42,799 nucleotides of DNA, taken from NCBI GenBank assembly GCA_964531715.1, contig CAZHEE010000009.1:1-42799 (forward strand). The letters are read 5' to 3'. Source of the stretch: UBA1664 sp964531715. Its GTDB lineage: Bacteria > Pseudomonadota > Alphaproteobacteria > Micavibrionales > UBA1664. The notes below the pieces were generated by a model. That model ran no database searches, was not told the origin of the DNA, and saw only the letters and a list, made by a program, of their open reading frames with translations. Each line of letters starts with the position of its first letter. The first letter of the stretch is position 1. The position numbers were made by a program, and so were the translations under genes. Below, piece after piece: positions 33,070-40,694 of the stretch.

Positions 33070-34766
33070 TATAGAGCCATACATGCAGAATATGAGATTA
33101 TGCCCTGATTAGCCAAATTTTGACATTGTAGCTTTTTACTATTATCCAAATCAGGGCAGTTAAAACATTTTGCAGATTTATGACTATTTGTTACTTCAAT
33201 TTGATTACTTGTAGTTTTGCCCTCAAATTGCACTCTTCGATCTATATCAATATCGTTAATTACTTCCAAATCATCTTTAAACTCTATTAATTGTGTAGCC
33301 AAGCTATAGGAAGATCCTGCTATAGTGCTTGCGCCGGTAACTTCTAAACCATTAGTAACAGTGATAGGAATTGAGCCGTCTGGCTGCGTTATATTTAAAT
33401 TGTTTTTGGCATTTATATTAATAGATTGGCCGGTGCCTGTTGATACAGTCTTCATAGCTGATGATACGATTTCACCATCGGCTGTTATATTATCTGCTGT
33501 TAATAAATTACTAACATTAAGCGGAGCTGCAGCAGTTCCAGCATTTTTTACATTAGTTGTTGCCGTTACAAACATGCTATCTGCTGAAAATTTTCCATCC
33601 ACATCTACAGATGCGGAAATTATCCCTCTATCAACATTAGTAATTCCTTCAATGTCCGTTAATCCATCAAATACTTTCGTATCCCCATTTACAGTTGTTA
33701 AACCTGCAATAAATAAATCATTACTGTTATCTGCAATTGTTGCGCCTCCTACAGCAACATCATTGGCACCAAATTGGGGATCGATAATCAACCCGCGACT
33801 GATAACATTCGATGAATTCAAAATTGCACGTCTGTTATCAATATTGGAGCTAACATCGTCATCTAAGGCCTTACAGAGTGGCAAGGGTGTCATACCTGTA
33901 TCAGTACGGATGTTGACGCTTTGAGCTGGGTTTGCGACACAATCCAGCATTTCACCCATTTCTAAGTCAACTTGCATGACTTGCTCCCCGCCTTGTTCCG
34001 GTTGAGGAAAGCGGAGGACTGCATTCTGGTTAAAATTGACCGCTTTCCATACGGGTAAAATATAGCTCCCGGGGGTGAAGGTTGCATCACCGGTCAGGGC
34101 TGTAAATTCGGTCGTATCTATGCAGCTTGTATCCCATATTGAGACGGCTTGACCACTAGCATTAGATGGATTTCCATTAGAACAGGTTGGTGATATTAAG
34201 GTCGTTCCATTATAAATGGGGCTTGAAATGCTAATATTCATATTACGAAGTTCGTTTGTAATTTCTTGCGTATAATTCGGATTGGTTGCAACGGGTGTGT
34301 TTCCGTCTTCTTCAAAATAAAGATAAGCCGTTGGCACAGTCGTTCTTAAAATCGGGTCACCACCAATCGGGTAGTTTGCCATGATCAGTCGAATGGGTTG
34401 TCCAAGTGCATTTTCAAAATTTCCGTTTCGAAGACTAAAGCCTGGAGGCAGCAAATTTTCTGCAACCAAATCGGCAATCGGTATATCTGTTGGTGTTTGC
34501 GCAATTGTTGCGATATCTAGACGAGGGTCAGTTGCAGTTGAATTGGCTATCAAATTGCGAACATAAACACGCGCGGCGCGCGCCAGAACTTGGGCTTCAT
34601 GCGCGGCAATTTTGGCCTCGCGCGCGGTTTTACTTTCTTGAAACTCAATGGTTGTACTTATCATACCGAAAATAACGGCAACGATAACAAGCGTGACGGC
34701 GAGCATATAGCCGCTCTCGTTACAAGAAACAAATTTTATTCTATGAATATTTTTTTTAGTTTTCAC
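33069..34766 (-). CDS. PilV-like minor pilin C, lacking Glu5
   Basis: Up to 565 residues; the first and largest gene of the island. The start is uncertain: the GTG at 34764-34766 overlaps a strong GGGAGG site, leaving almost no spacing. CNESG is followed by YMLAVTLVIVAVIFGMIS, a pilin-type helix, but +5 is Val, not Glu, as in tip pseudopilins of the GspK kind. Residues about 95-125 match PilV (IPIADLVAENLLPPGFSLRN). The central part has several cysteines (TCSNG, TSCIDT, LDCVAN, PLCKA). The C-terminal third has strand repeats (LTTVNGDTKVFDGLTDIEG) and a Cys-rich end (AKCFNCPDLD...QCQNL...SACMAL). It probably begins the filament or its tip. Confidence 0.72.
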   Translation of the reverse strand: MKTKKNIHRIKFVSCNESGYMLAVTLVIVAVIFGMISTTIEFQESKTAREAKIAAHEAQVLARAARVYVRNLIANSTATDPRLDIATIAQTPTDIPIADLVAENLLPPGFSLRNGNFENALGQPIRLIMANYPIGGDPILRTTVPTAYLYFEEDGNTPVATNPNYTQEITNELRNMNISISSPIYNGTTLISPTCSNGNPSNASGQAVSIWDTSCIDTTEFTALTGDATFTPGSYILPVWKAVNFNQNAVLRFPQPEQGGEQVMQVDLEMGEMLDCVANPAQSVNIRTDTGMTPLPLCKALDDDVSSNIDNRRAILNSSNVISRGLIIDPQFGANDVAVGGATIADNSNDLFIAGLTTVNGDTKVFDGLTDIEGITNVDRGIISASVDVDGKFSADSMFVTATTNVKNAGTAAAPLNVSNLLTADNITADGEIVSSAMKTVSTGTGQSININAKNNLNITQPDGSIPITVTNGLEVTGASTIAGSSYSLATQLIEFKDDLEVINDIDIDRRVQFEGKTTSNQIEVTNSHKSAKCFNCPDLDNSKKLQCQNLANQGIISYSACMAL

Positions 34767-34830
34767 CTCCCTATTATCGCGAAAAAAAATAAAAATTTAC
34801 TTAAAATGATAGGGAAATGCTTGAAATAGA

Positions 34831-34866
34831 AGAAAAATGACGGTTTTCTGTTGCGAGGAAACCGCC
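34831..34866 (-). terminator. Intrinsic terminator of ssrA
   Basis: On the minus strand GGCGGTTT (34859-34866) pairs with AAACCGTC (34839-34846, one G-U), then ATTTTTCT. It lies about 45 bp beyond the tmRNA tag stop codon and in front of the pilin operon's upstream region. Confidence 0.7.
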
Positions 34867-35230
34867 AACCCCACCTAAAGACTCAAACCTTCAGGAATTT
34901 ATGCGACTGACTAAGCAGCAACGGCGATTACATCACCATTGTCGTTAGCAGCAGTCATAGGAGCAAAATTATCATTTGCATCTATATTTAAATGATCCTG
35001 TATACGGGGGTATCTGCCCGAACGCCGCCAATATCTTTATTGTGCCATGTCAATCCTGTTTCGGCCCCATAATCAGAAATCTGAAGTCGGAAAACAGAAG
35101 CCTGAAAATCTTGTTCAGTTTTCTGAATTCAGATTTCTGTCATCTGAATTGGTGGAGCCGCCGGGTACTGCCCCCGGGTCCACGACGCTTATTCCATAGA
35201 AACGTTTAGCGTCATAACCGAATAATCGGT
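34867..35230 (-). ncRNA. ssrA: Two-piece (permuted) tmRNA
   Basis: Transfer-messenger RNA rescues stalled ribosomes. The gene is circularly permuted as in alphaproteobacteria: the acceptor piece is upstream and ends GGCGGCTCCACCA (CCA at 35150-35152), then an intervening segment (35069-35149), then the coding piece starting GGGGCCGAAACAGGATTGAC at 35068. GGGGCCG pairs with CGGCTCC of the acceptor piece to form the tRNA-like stem, and CCCGGGGGCAGTACCCGG gives the T arm. The tag frame runs from GCA at 34979 to TAG at 34911: 22 codons, ANDNFAPMTA followed by ANDNGDVIAVAA. Ends of the mature pieces are approximate. Confidence 0.95.
35070..35150 (-). repeat. Inverted repeat in the tmRNA intervening segment
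   Basis: The removed segment between acceptor and coding pieces is almost entirely an imperfect palindrome: CAGAAATCTGAA...GAAAAC...GAA on one arm, its near-complement on the other, about 24 bp each. It would hold the two pieces as one hairpin before processing and may be an inserted interspersed repeat. Confidence 0.65.
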
Positions 35231-35236
35231 AATCTT

Positions 35237-35265
35237 ATAATAGTATGTAAGCTAGAAATTATCAA
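35237..35265 (-). promoter_or_regulatory. ssrA promoter
   Basis: TTGATA (35260-35265) and TATTAT (35237-35242) are exactly 17 bp apart on the minus strand, placing the start near 35230 at the 5' end of the acceptor piece. Confidence 0.7.
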
Positions 35266-35343
35266 GAAAAATCGATAATAAACCATATAAGCAATTATCC
35301 CCTATTATAATAAATTTACAACAACATTGGGATCATCTTTAGA

Positions 35344-35523
35344 GGACATATATCGCCACTTGTGTTGCGCCACACTTCGGCTTCATGGATGGCTGAAAAG
35401 GGTATTCCTATGGCAGAGATAGCGCAGTATTTGGGACATACAAATCCTATGATTACATACAAGGTCTATGCCCGATATTCACCTGATTATCTATCAACGG
35501 CCGCAAGCGCATTAGAGGTATAA
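35344..35523 (+). pseudogene. Tyrosine recombinase (integrase) C-terminal remnant
   Basis: Reading frame without a start codon that encodes the C-terminal end of a phage-type integrase: ISPLVLRHTSASWMAEKG, IPMAEIAQYLGHTNPMIT, YKVYARYSPDYLSTAASAL, ending in a stop at 35521-35523. The Arg of the RHT box, the His of GHTN and the nucleophilic Tyr of VYARYSPDY are all present, but everything N-terminal is missing; an in-frame stop occurs at 35311. It lies between the ssrA promoter and the 3' end of tRNA-Phe, the usual place for an integrase, so it is probably the scar of a lost island. Confidence 0.85.
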
Positions 35524-35590
35524 AGGTTCAAATGAACAAAAGAAATAAGGATGTTTAAAATTGAAAACCAAGCAAATTCAGGGATTTAAA

Positions 35591-35666
<76 letters not shown>

Positions 35667-35744
35667 ATTATCTTGCGATAAGACTTCAAACTTATAGGAA
35701 ATATCCCCTGCCCTGTCCAGTCTTAAAGTGAGATTGCGATTGAA

Positions 35745-36965
35745 TTATTCGCTTTCACTCCCATCCGCCTCAAACATAAGGAGCTTTTCTGCCAATGTCG
35801 GTGTGCGGCGTTGGCGAGAGATCTCAAAAACGCCCAGTTCCGTTACCCCATGGCATTGCGCTGTACACGGGTCATTATCAAATGCTTGCTCAAGCGTTTT
35901 GAGAAGCCTCCCCTGCTCTGCCTTCTTCATATTAATGAAGTCTGCCATGATAATACCGCCAAGGTTACGCAAGCGAATTTGCCGTGCCAGCTCTATTGCC
36001 GCCTCGTGATTGGCATTCGCCGCGCTTTTATCCGCGCCCTTATTGACATCAATCACCGTCATTGCCGCCGTTTCCTCAATAATGATTGAGCCACCGGATG
36101 CCAACACAACATAGGGCTTTAACAACCGTTCAAACTGTCCTATCAGATCATAAATCTCAAACAGCCCCATGCCCGTGCGCGTATTTTCGGCGGCTTTCGG
36201 CTCAATCTTTGTCATGAGGTCAGGGGCGTACAGGTCGCACCATTCCTCTGTGTCCTCAAAAATATCCATGGTTGCAACATTGATTTTATTCAGACCGCGA
36301 TCCGAATTATCACTCAATAATCGCTGAACCGCATCAGGCCCGAGCATAAGCAATGTTGCTTCCTGCTCCCCGTCAAATTCGAGCAGGTTACTCCAAATTG
36401 CTTTCAGGATTTTTGATTCACGGCGAAGAACTTCTGTTTGGCAGTGCGCCGCGGAGGAGCGCAAAATACACCCCTCCATATCGGTCAGCTCTTTCATCAT
36501 GGATTTAAGGCTTTTTCGAAGCTCAGGGTTACTGATCCGTTTTGAAATTCTGTTTTGTGCCGCAAACGGCGTGTAAATCAGATATCGTCCCTGAATGGCA
36601 ATATCCATGGATAGCTGGCTTAATTTTATCTCACTTTCGGTCTCAGCCTGAGCATTATAAGGCGTCTTGACCTGAACCATAACAATATCACCGGCGGAAA
36701 GGACTTGCCCGATTTTCTTCCCCTTAGGCGCAGGTTTCCCGTCCAACCTGACATGCTTCAGGTATAATATACCCTCAAAACCATGCCCTAAATCAATGAA
36801 AGCCGCATCTTGCCCTGCATCAATTCGTGATACGCGCCCCATATAAATTGAGCCCCAGCGGATAATCTCGCTATAGGGGTCAATTTCAATATTTTGAATT
36901 TTGTTTTCTTTATCAATGGCGACAGCCCAGAGCGAGCCTTCCAAATCTTCAATTAAGACATCCAT
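35745..36965 (-). CDS. Ribonuclease E/G family endoribonuclease, short form
   Basis: About 406 residues from the ATG at 36965 (an in-frame TTG two codons upstream is possible; neither has a strong ribosome site). The protein has the S1-type N-terminus (IYMGRVSRIDAGQDAAFIDLG, about 42-62), a central region ending DLYAPDLMTKI, and the catalytic DNase I-like part TVIDVNKGADKSA...NLGGIIMADFINM with both metal-binding Asp, then a short SRQRRTPTLAEKLL tail. The zinc-link CPxCxG of RNase E and G is missing. Length is like RNase G, so it may be the sole short member of this family here; that cannot be checked in this window. Confidence 0.85.
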   Translation of the reverse strand: MDVLIEDLEGSLWAVAIDKENKIQNIEIDPYSEIIRWGSIYMGRVSRIDAGQDAAFIDLGHGFEGILYLKHVRLDGKPAPKGKKIGQVLSAGDIVMVQVKTPYNAQAETESEIKLSQLSMDIAIQGRYLIYTPFAAQNRISKRISNPELRKSLKSMMKELTDMEGCILRSSAAHCQTEVLRRESKILKAIWSNLLEFDGEQEATLLMLGPDAVQRLLSDNSDRGLNKINVATMDIFEDTEEWCDLYAPDLMTKIEPKAAENTRTGMGLFEIYDLIGQFERLLKPYVVLASGGSIIIEETAAMTVIDVNKGADKSAANANHEAAIELARQIRLRNLGGIIMADFINMKKAEQGRLLKTLEQAFDNDPCTAQCHGVTELGVFEISRQRRTPTLAEKLLMFEADGSESE

Positions 36966-37002
36966 AGGCAACAGTGTATGTGAATTAAAGATAAGAGAGA
37001 AA

Positions 37003-37034
37003 TAAAAAAGGTCGACTTTAAAAAAGCCGACCTT
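37003..37034 (-). terminator. Intrinsic terminator after the outer-membrane protein gene
   Basis: On the minus strand AAGGTCGGCTTT pairs with AAAGTCGACCTT (one mismatch or G-T wobble) and is followed by TTTTTT-ATTT. It is 24 bp beyond the stop codon of the barrel gene. Confidence 0.85.
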
Positions 37035-37057
37035 AAATTACATCATTAATTTATAGA

Positions 37058-37657
37058 TTAAAATCTGTACCCGACCCCTAAACGGATTGAATCATCATCC
37101 GGGTCAATACCGCCCTTTTCCTCAAAAAATGTGTGGGAATATTCGAGGCGAACCATGGCCTGATCCCAAGCGACCAGCTCTGTCCCTAAACCAAGCTCAA
37201 AACCGTCATGGTTATTGTCACCTGATGGTGTGTCGATATTCGCGCGCTTATACCCAATAATTGCATATGGCACGGTTTGAAGGTCAAAAGTGTTACTGAT
37301 TATATTTAAACCTGGGCGAAAGCTGACACCCCATTCATGATCACGGGAAAATCCGTCGTCATCGGCGTTATTCCAACCGTAATGCGCCTCTAAGGCTCCA
37401 CTAAGTGCTAAGCCTGTTCTGTTAATAGTTGAATCAAGCAACCTGTCTGCCTGCATCCCGACAAAGACACCATATTGACCGCCATTCATGTCAATATCGC
37501 CATCCTCTGACCAGCCATAACCGCCATAGGCACCGACATAAGGGCTCGCCGTGTATGTTTGTGTTCTGTCACCGTTATTATAATAAGTATCTTGAGCCAT
37601 CGCACCGCTTGTTGTTAAGCCGATTAATGCCGCGCTTGTAAGAAGTAACTTTTTCAT
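37058..37657 (-). CDS. Outer-membrane beta-barrel protein (small porin-like)
   Basis: A 199-residue protein starting at the ATG at 37657, selected because AAGGA lies upstream and the signal peptide begins there (MKKLLLTSAALIGLTTSGAM, then AQ). The mature chain alternates strands such as PYVGAYGGYGWSED, GGQYGVFVGMQADR, TGLALSGALEAHYGW and AMVRLEYSHTFF and ends in GVGYRF, with the terminal Phe used by the BAM machinery. It resembles the eight-stranded Opa / OmpA-like family of alphaproteobacteria. Function is unknown. It may be cotranscribed with the HPt gene 60 bp upstream; a strong terminator follows. Confidence 0.85.
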   Translation of the reverse strand: MKKLLLTSAALIGLTTSGAMAQDTYYNNGDRTQTYTASPYVGAYGGYGWSEDGDIDMNGGQYGVFVGMQADRLLDSTINRTGLALSGALEAHYGWNNADDDGFSRDHEWGVSFRPGLNIISNTFDLQTVPYAIIGYKRANIDTPSGDNNHDGFELGLGTELVAWDQAMVRLEYSHTFFEEKGGIDPDDDSIRLGVGYRF

Positions 37658-37716
37658 TCCGATATCCTTTTCTTGTTTGATGTTACGAATGTAATACGAA
37701 CTATATATAAAAAGGT

Positions 37717-38049
37717 TCATGGCATTTTATAATATGTTTGAATTTTTCTTATCAGCATATCGCAAGTAATATTCAGCTGTTTAACCATATTTTCCGTTAA
37801 TTGATTTTTTGCTTTATGACATTCCTCCGCCAGATGAAAAGCCCCCATATGGGCGGAAGCCCCGCCAATCTTATGAAGAGCATCGTTAAAGTCTGTAATA
37901 TTATTATCATGATACGCTTTTTTGAGAAGTAGGCGATCTTCATTCAATCTCTTGATAAAAATGGAGATCATGGATTGTTGCAGATCCTCTTCACCATCCG
38001 TAAAATCGTCAAAATAATCAAAATCAAAAATCGGTTTGTCATTATTCAT
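37717..38049 (-). CDS. HPt domain phosphotransfer protein
   Basis: A 110-residue single-domain histidine phosphotransfer protein. The four-helix pattern includes LQQSMISIFIKRLNEDRLLL and the phosphorylated His in DALHKIGGASAHMGAFHLAE (about residue 59; HKIGGASAHMGA fits the HPt consensus H-x-x-K/L-G-x-S-x). Such proteins relay phosphate between response regulators or hybrid kinases. No kinase or regulator gene is adjacent, so it is an orphan. It follows the rplO terminator on the same strand and precedes the barrel gene. Confidence 0.85.
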   Translation of the reverse strand: MNNDKPIFDFDYFDDFTDGEEDLQQSMISIFIKRLNEDRLLLKKAYHDNNITDFNDALHKIGGASAHMGAFHLAEECHKAKNQLTENMVKQLNITCDMLIRKIQTYYKMP

Positions 38050-38103
38050 ACGCGAATATTAAGGCTTTAGGCTAAACATTTATATTAAGAGTATCTATGT
38101 ATT

Positions 38104-38140
38104 CAAAAAGAAAGCCGATGAAAAATATCACCGGCTTTTA
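38104..38140 (-). terminator. Intrinsic terminator after rplO
   Basis: On the minus strand AAAGCCGGTGA pairs with TCATCGGCTTT around a TATTTT loop (38111-38138), followed by CTTTTT. It is 28 bp beyond the rplO stop codon and marks the end of the spc operon here. Confidence 0.9.
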
Positions 38141-38167
38141 ATTCTTATAATGTTAAAAAATCTAGGT

Positions 38168-38671
38168 TTAAGCGTTTACTTTCGCTTTCTTGCGCTCAAC
38201 CGGCTTGACGCTTTTATCGATTATTTCGACCGTGCCGCCGGCCTTTTCGATGGATTCGATCGCTGATTTTGTCGCGCCAGTAACATTAAGAGTGACTTTT
38301 GTTTTCAACTCACCCTGACCGAGAATGCGGATACCATCCTTTACACGGCGAACCAGACCTGACTGAACCAAAGCGGCCTCATCAATAGTATTCTTAGTAT
38401 CGAGCTTCTTGGCATCAATAAATTGTTGTAATTTACCGAGATTAATCACGGCATAGTCATTTGCAACACGCGCATTAAATCCACGTTTTGGCAAACGTTG
38501 GTAAAGCGGCATTTGACCGCCCTCAAAACCTTTGATCGCAACACCTGAACGTGCCTTTTGACCCTTTTGACCCTTGGATGATGTTTTACCCATGCCGGAA
38601 CCCATCCCACGACCGACGCGGCGACGTTCTCTGACAGATCCCTCTTGTGGTGCTATTTCATTTAGTTTCAT
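38168..38671 (-). CDS. rplO: 50S ribosomal protein L15
   Basis: A 167-residue large-subunit protein. N-terminal RRRVGRGMGSGMGKTSSKGQ-KGQKARSG is the classic L15 start, followed by GFEGGQMPLYQRLPKRGF. The C-terminal globular part ends in a Lys-rich tail slightly longer than in E. coli (144 aa). It is the last gene of the spc operon in this window; secY, normally next, is absent and a terminator follows. Confidence 0.96.
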   Translation of the reverse strand: MKLNEIAPQEGSVRERRRVGRGMGSGMGKTSSKGQKGQKARSGVAIKGFEGGQMPLYQRLPKRGFNARVANDYAVINLGKLQQFIDAKKLDTKNTIDEAALVQSGLVRRVKDGIRILGQGELKTKVTLNVTGATKSAIESIEKAGGTVEIIDKSVKPVERKKAKVNA

Positions 38672-38693
38672 AACCTGATATCTCCAATAAAAA

Positions 38694-39026
38694 CTAAGCC
38701 GCGTCTACAATTTCAACCAAATGCGGTATCTTGCGGATCATTCCGCGTACCGATGGTGTATCTTCCAAAACGCGCGTTTTGTGCATTTTATTTAATCCCA
38801 AACCAATTAAAGTACCGCGCTGATCCGCCGCACGACCAATCGGTGAACCGATTTGACGCACTGTTAATGTCTTACCTGAAGGTTTATTCGCCGCGACTTT
38901 ATTTGCAGGTATGGTTGTATCCGCAGCCGTCTTCGTCACTTGCGCTGTATCTTTTTTAGGTGCAGCCTTCTTTGCAGGTGTTTTTTTAGCCGTCGTCGTC
39001 TTTGGTGTTTTCTTTTCTTCAGCCAT
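38694..39026 (-). CDS. rpmD: 50S ribosomal protein L30 with an N-terminal extension
   Basis: A 110-residue protein; the ATG at 39026 is chosen for its GGAGG site 9 bp upstream. The conserved L30 domain is the last 60 residues (TLTVRQIGSPIGRAADQRGT...MIRKIPHLVEIV). The first 50 residues are a Lys/Ala/Pro/Thr-rich low-complexity tail (KKTPAKKAAPKK) not found in ordinary L30 of about 60 aa. It follows rpsE by 4 bp. Confidence 0.93.
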   Translation of the reverse strand: MAEEKKTPKTTTAKKTPAKKAAPKKDTAQVTKTAADTTIPANKVAANKPSGKTLTVRQIGSPIGRAADQRGTLIGLGLNKMHKTRVLEDTPSVRGMIRKIPHLVEIVDAA

Positions 39027-39030
39027 AATA

Positions 39031-39606
39031 TTAGTCCTCCAACCCTGCAACAGAACCCGGCATTACTTCACGATTGGCAATCACATCGCCGACCTTTTTA
39101 CCGCGACGTGCCGCAATCTGTTTCGGGTTTTGAACATTTTTCAATGCTTCCAAAGTGGCGCGCACCATGTTATGCGGGTTCGCCGTTCCGTTTGATTTTG
39201 AGACGATATCCTGAACACCAAGAGCTTCAAAAATCGCACGCATCGGTCCACCACCGATAATCCCTGTCCCGGAAGGGGCGGAACGCAATGTCACCTTTCC
39301 CGCGCCATAGCGACCGGTGATATCATGGTGAATTGTGCGACCCTCACGTAGAGGCACACGGATCATATTACGGCGGGCATCTTCGGTCGCCTTGCGAATG
39401 GCTTCAGGAACTTCCTTTGCTTTTCCGGTTCCGAAACCGACACGACCTTTACCGTCACCGACAACCATAAGTGCGGCAAAACCGAAACGCCGTCCGCCCT
39501 TTACAACCTTAGCCACACGATTAACCGCAACAAGCCGTTCCTGTAATTCAGGGCCTTCCTGTTCCTGGTCTCTGTCTCTTCTTTGTGCTTGATCTTGTCT
39601 CGCCAT
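39031..39606 (-). CDS. rpsE: 30S ribosomal protein S5
   Basis: A 191-residue small-subunit protein important for decoding accuracy. The S5 N-terminal domain has NRVAKVVKGGRRFGFAALMV (about 29-48) and VGFGTGKAKEVPEAIRKA; the C-terminal domain shows GTGIIGGGPMRAIFEALG and NPHNMVRATLEAL. The first 23 residues are an Arg/Gln/Glu-rich lead, common in alphaproteobacteria. It lies between rplR and rpmD with 24-bp and 4-bp gaps. Confidence 0.97.
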   Translation of the reverse strand: MARQDQAQRRDRDQEQEGPELQERLVAVNRVAKVVKGGRRFGFAALMVVGDGKGRVGFGTGKAKEVPEAIRKATEDARRNMIRVPLREGRTIHHDITGRYGAGKVTLRSAPSGTGIIGGGPMRAIFEALGVQDIVSKSNGTANPHNMVRATLEALKNVQNPKQIAARRGKKVGDVIANREVMPGSVAGLED

Positions 39607-39630
39607 AACTATGTAAGTCCTTACCTTATC

Positions 39631-40002
39631 CTAAAATTCCAAGCCGCCTTCGCGTGCACCATCTGCCAAAGCCTGCACACGACCGTGATATAAAAATTGC
39701 CCACGATCAAAAATGACGGCCGATACTTTTGCCTTTTTCGCCTTTTCAGCAATCGCCTTACCGACAGCGGCGGCGGCGTCCTTATTCGATGTCGATTTCA
39801 AGCTCTTTTTTATATCGGCATCCATTGTTGAGGCAGAAGCCAAAGTTTTACTTTGAGCATCATCAATAATCTGGGCATACATGTGAACACCTGTTCTATG
39901 GATACTCAAGCGCGGCTTACCCTGCTTCAAAGCCGTTGCACGAATGCGATTACGGACACGATATTTGCGACGTTGGGCTGTTGTTAATTTAACCTGTGCC
40001 AT
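39631..40002 (-). CDS. rplR: 50S ribosomal protein L18
   Basis: A 123-residue 5S rRNA-binding protein. Marks: RRKYRVRNRIRATALKQGKP, RLSIHRTGVHMYAQIIDDAQ, then AVGKAIAEKAKKAKVSAVIFDRG and the terminal ALADGAREGGLEF. Length is normal. It is separated from rplF by 135 bp of repeat-like sequence, unusual for this operon. Confidence 0.97.
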   Translation of the reverse strand: MAQVKLTTAQRRKYRVRNRIRATALKQGKPRLSIHRTGVHMYAQIIDDAQSKTLASASTMDADIKKSLKSTSNKDAAAAVGKAIAEKAKKAKVSAVIFDRGQFLYHGRVQALADGAREGGLEF

Positions 40003-40026
40003 CTTTTGCTACCTTATTTTTTCCTT

Positions 40027-40127
40027 TATATATCATCCTGAACTTGTTTAAGGATGTAAATTCTTCTTTACTGGATCCCCGCTTTCGCGAGGATAAATTC
40101 GTCTAAGGATTTTGCATTTGCAAAATC
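40027..40127. repeat. Repeat block between rplF and rplR
   Basis: Three parts: ATCATCCTGAACTTG...AAGGATGT (a short palindrome), CTGGATCCCCGCTTTCGCG (matches the GC-hairpin family at 5840), and a perfect 9-bp palindrome GATTTTGCA-TT-TGCAAAATC at 40108-40127. There is no gene here. The gap is much larger than the 10-25 bp spacing elsewhere in the operon. Confidence 0.65.
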
Positions 40128-40137
40128 AAGACATCAT

Positions 40138-40671
40138 TTACTTCTTCTTACCCTCTTTACGGATGATACGCTCATCTTCGTACTTAATACCTTTACCTTT
40201 GTAAGGCTCAGGCGGTTTATAGCCACGTATTTCTGCGGCGACCTGACCGACCCTTTGTTTATCAATACCGCTCACGACAATTTCAGTATTATTATTCACT
40301 GCAATTTGCACACCTTCAGGCGTTTCATAGCGAACATCGTGAGAAAAACCGAGATTCATTACAAGTAAATTACCCTGCATATTTGCACGGAAACCAACCC
40401 CATTAATCAGCAATTTTTTCTCAAACCCTTTTGAAACACCGACACAAAGGTTATTAATCAAACGCCAGGTTGTTGCCCACATTGCATTGGCAAATTTGGT
40501 GCCCTTGACCTTCTCGACAATGACAGTGCCATCCTCAACACGCGCCGTGACTTCATCAACCATACGCATATCAAGCTGACCTTTCGAGCCTTTTGCAGAT
40601 ATAGTCTGACCGTTGACATTTACTTCAACGCCATCCGGAATATTCAGTGGATTTTTTGCAATACGTGACAT
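40138..40671 (-). CDS. rplF: 50S ribosomal protein L6
   Basis: A 177-residue protein of normal length. Visible are PLNIPDGVEVNVNGQTISAK, the central KGFEKKLLINGVGFRANMQG and the conserved C-terminal RGYKPPEPYKGKGIKYEDE. It precedes rplR across a repeat block. Confidence 0.97.
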   Translation of the reverse strand: MSRIAKNPLNIPDGVEVNVNGQTISAKGSKGQLDMRMVDEVTARVEDGTVIVEKVKGTKFANAMWATTWRLINNLCVGVSKGFEKKLLINGVGFRANMQGNLLVMNLGFSHDVRYETPEGVQIAVNNNTEIVVSGIDKQRVGQVAAEIRGYKPPEPYKGKGIKYEDERIIRKEGKKK

Positions 40672-40694
40672 AACAAACTTACCTTATAACTTTC

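Noticed and set aside
29449..34766. Classic recombinase-driven shufflon
   Set aside because: No site-specific recombinase gene or inverted crossover sites with alternative C-termini were found around the pilin genes; each pilin is a fixed full-length gene.
34976..35209. Plus-strand 77-codon frame
   Set aside because: It is antisense to the tmRNA coding piece, spacer and acceptor piece; codons have no protein-like pattern.
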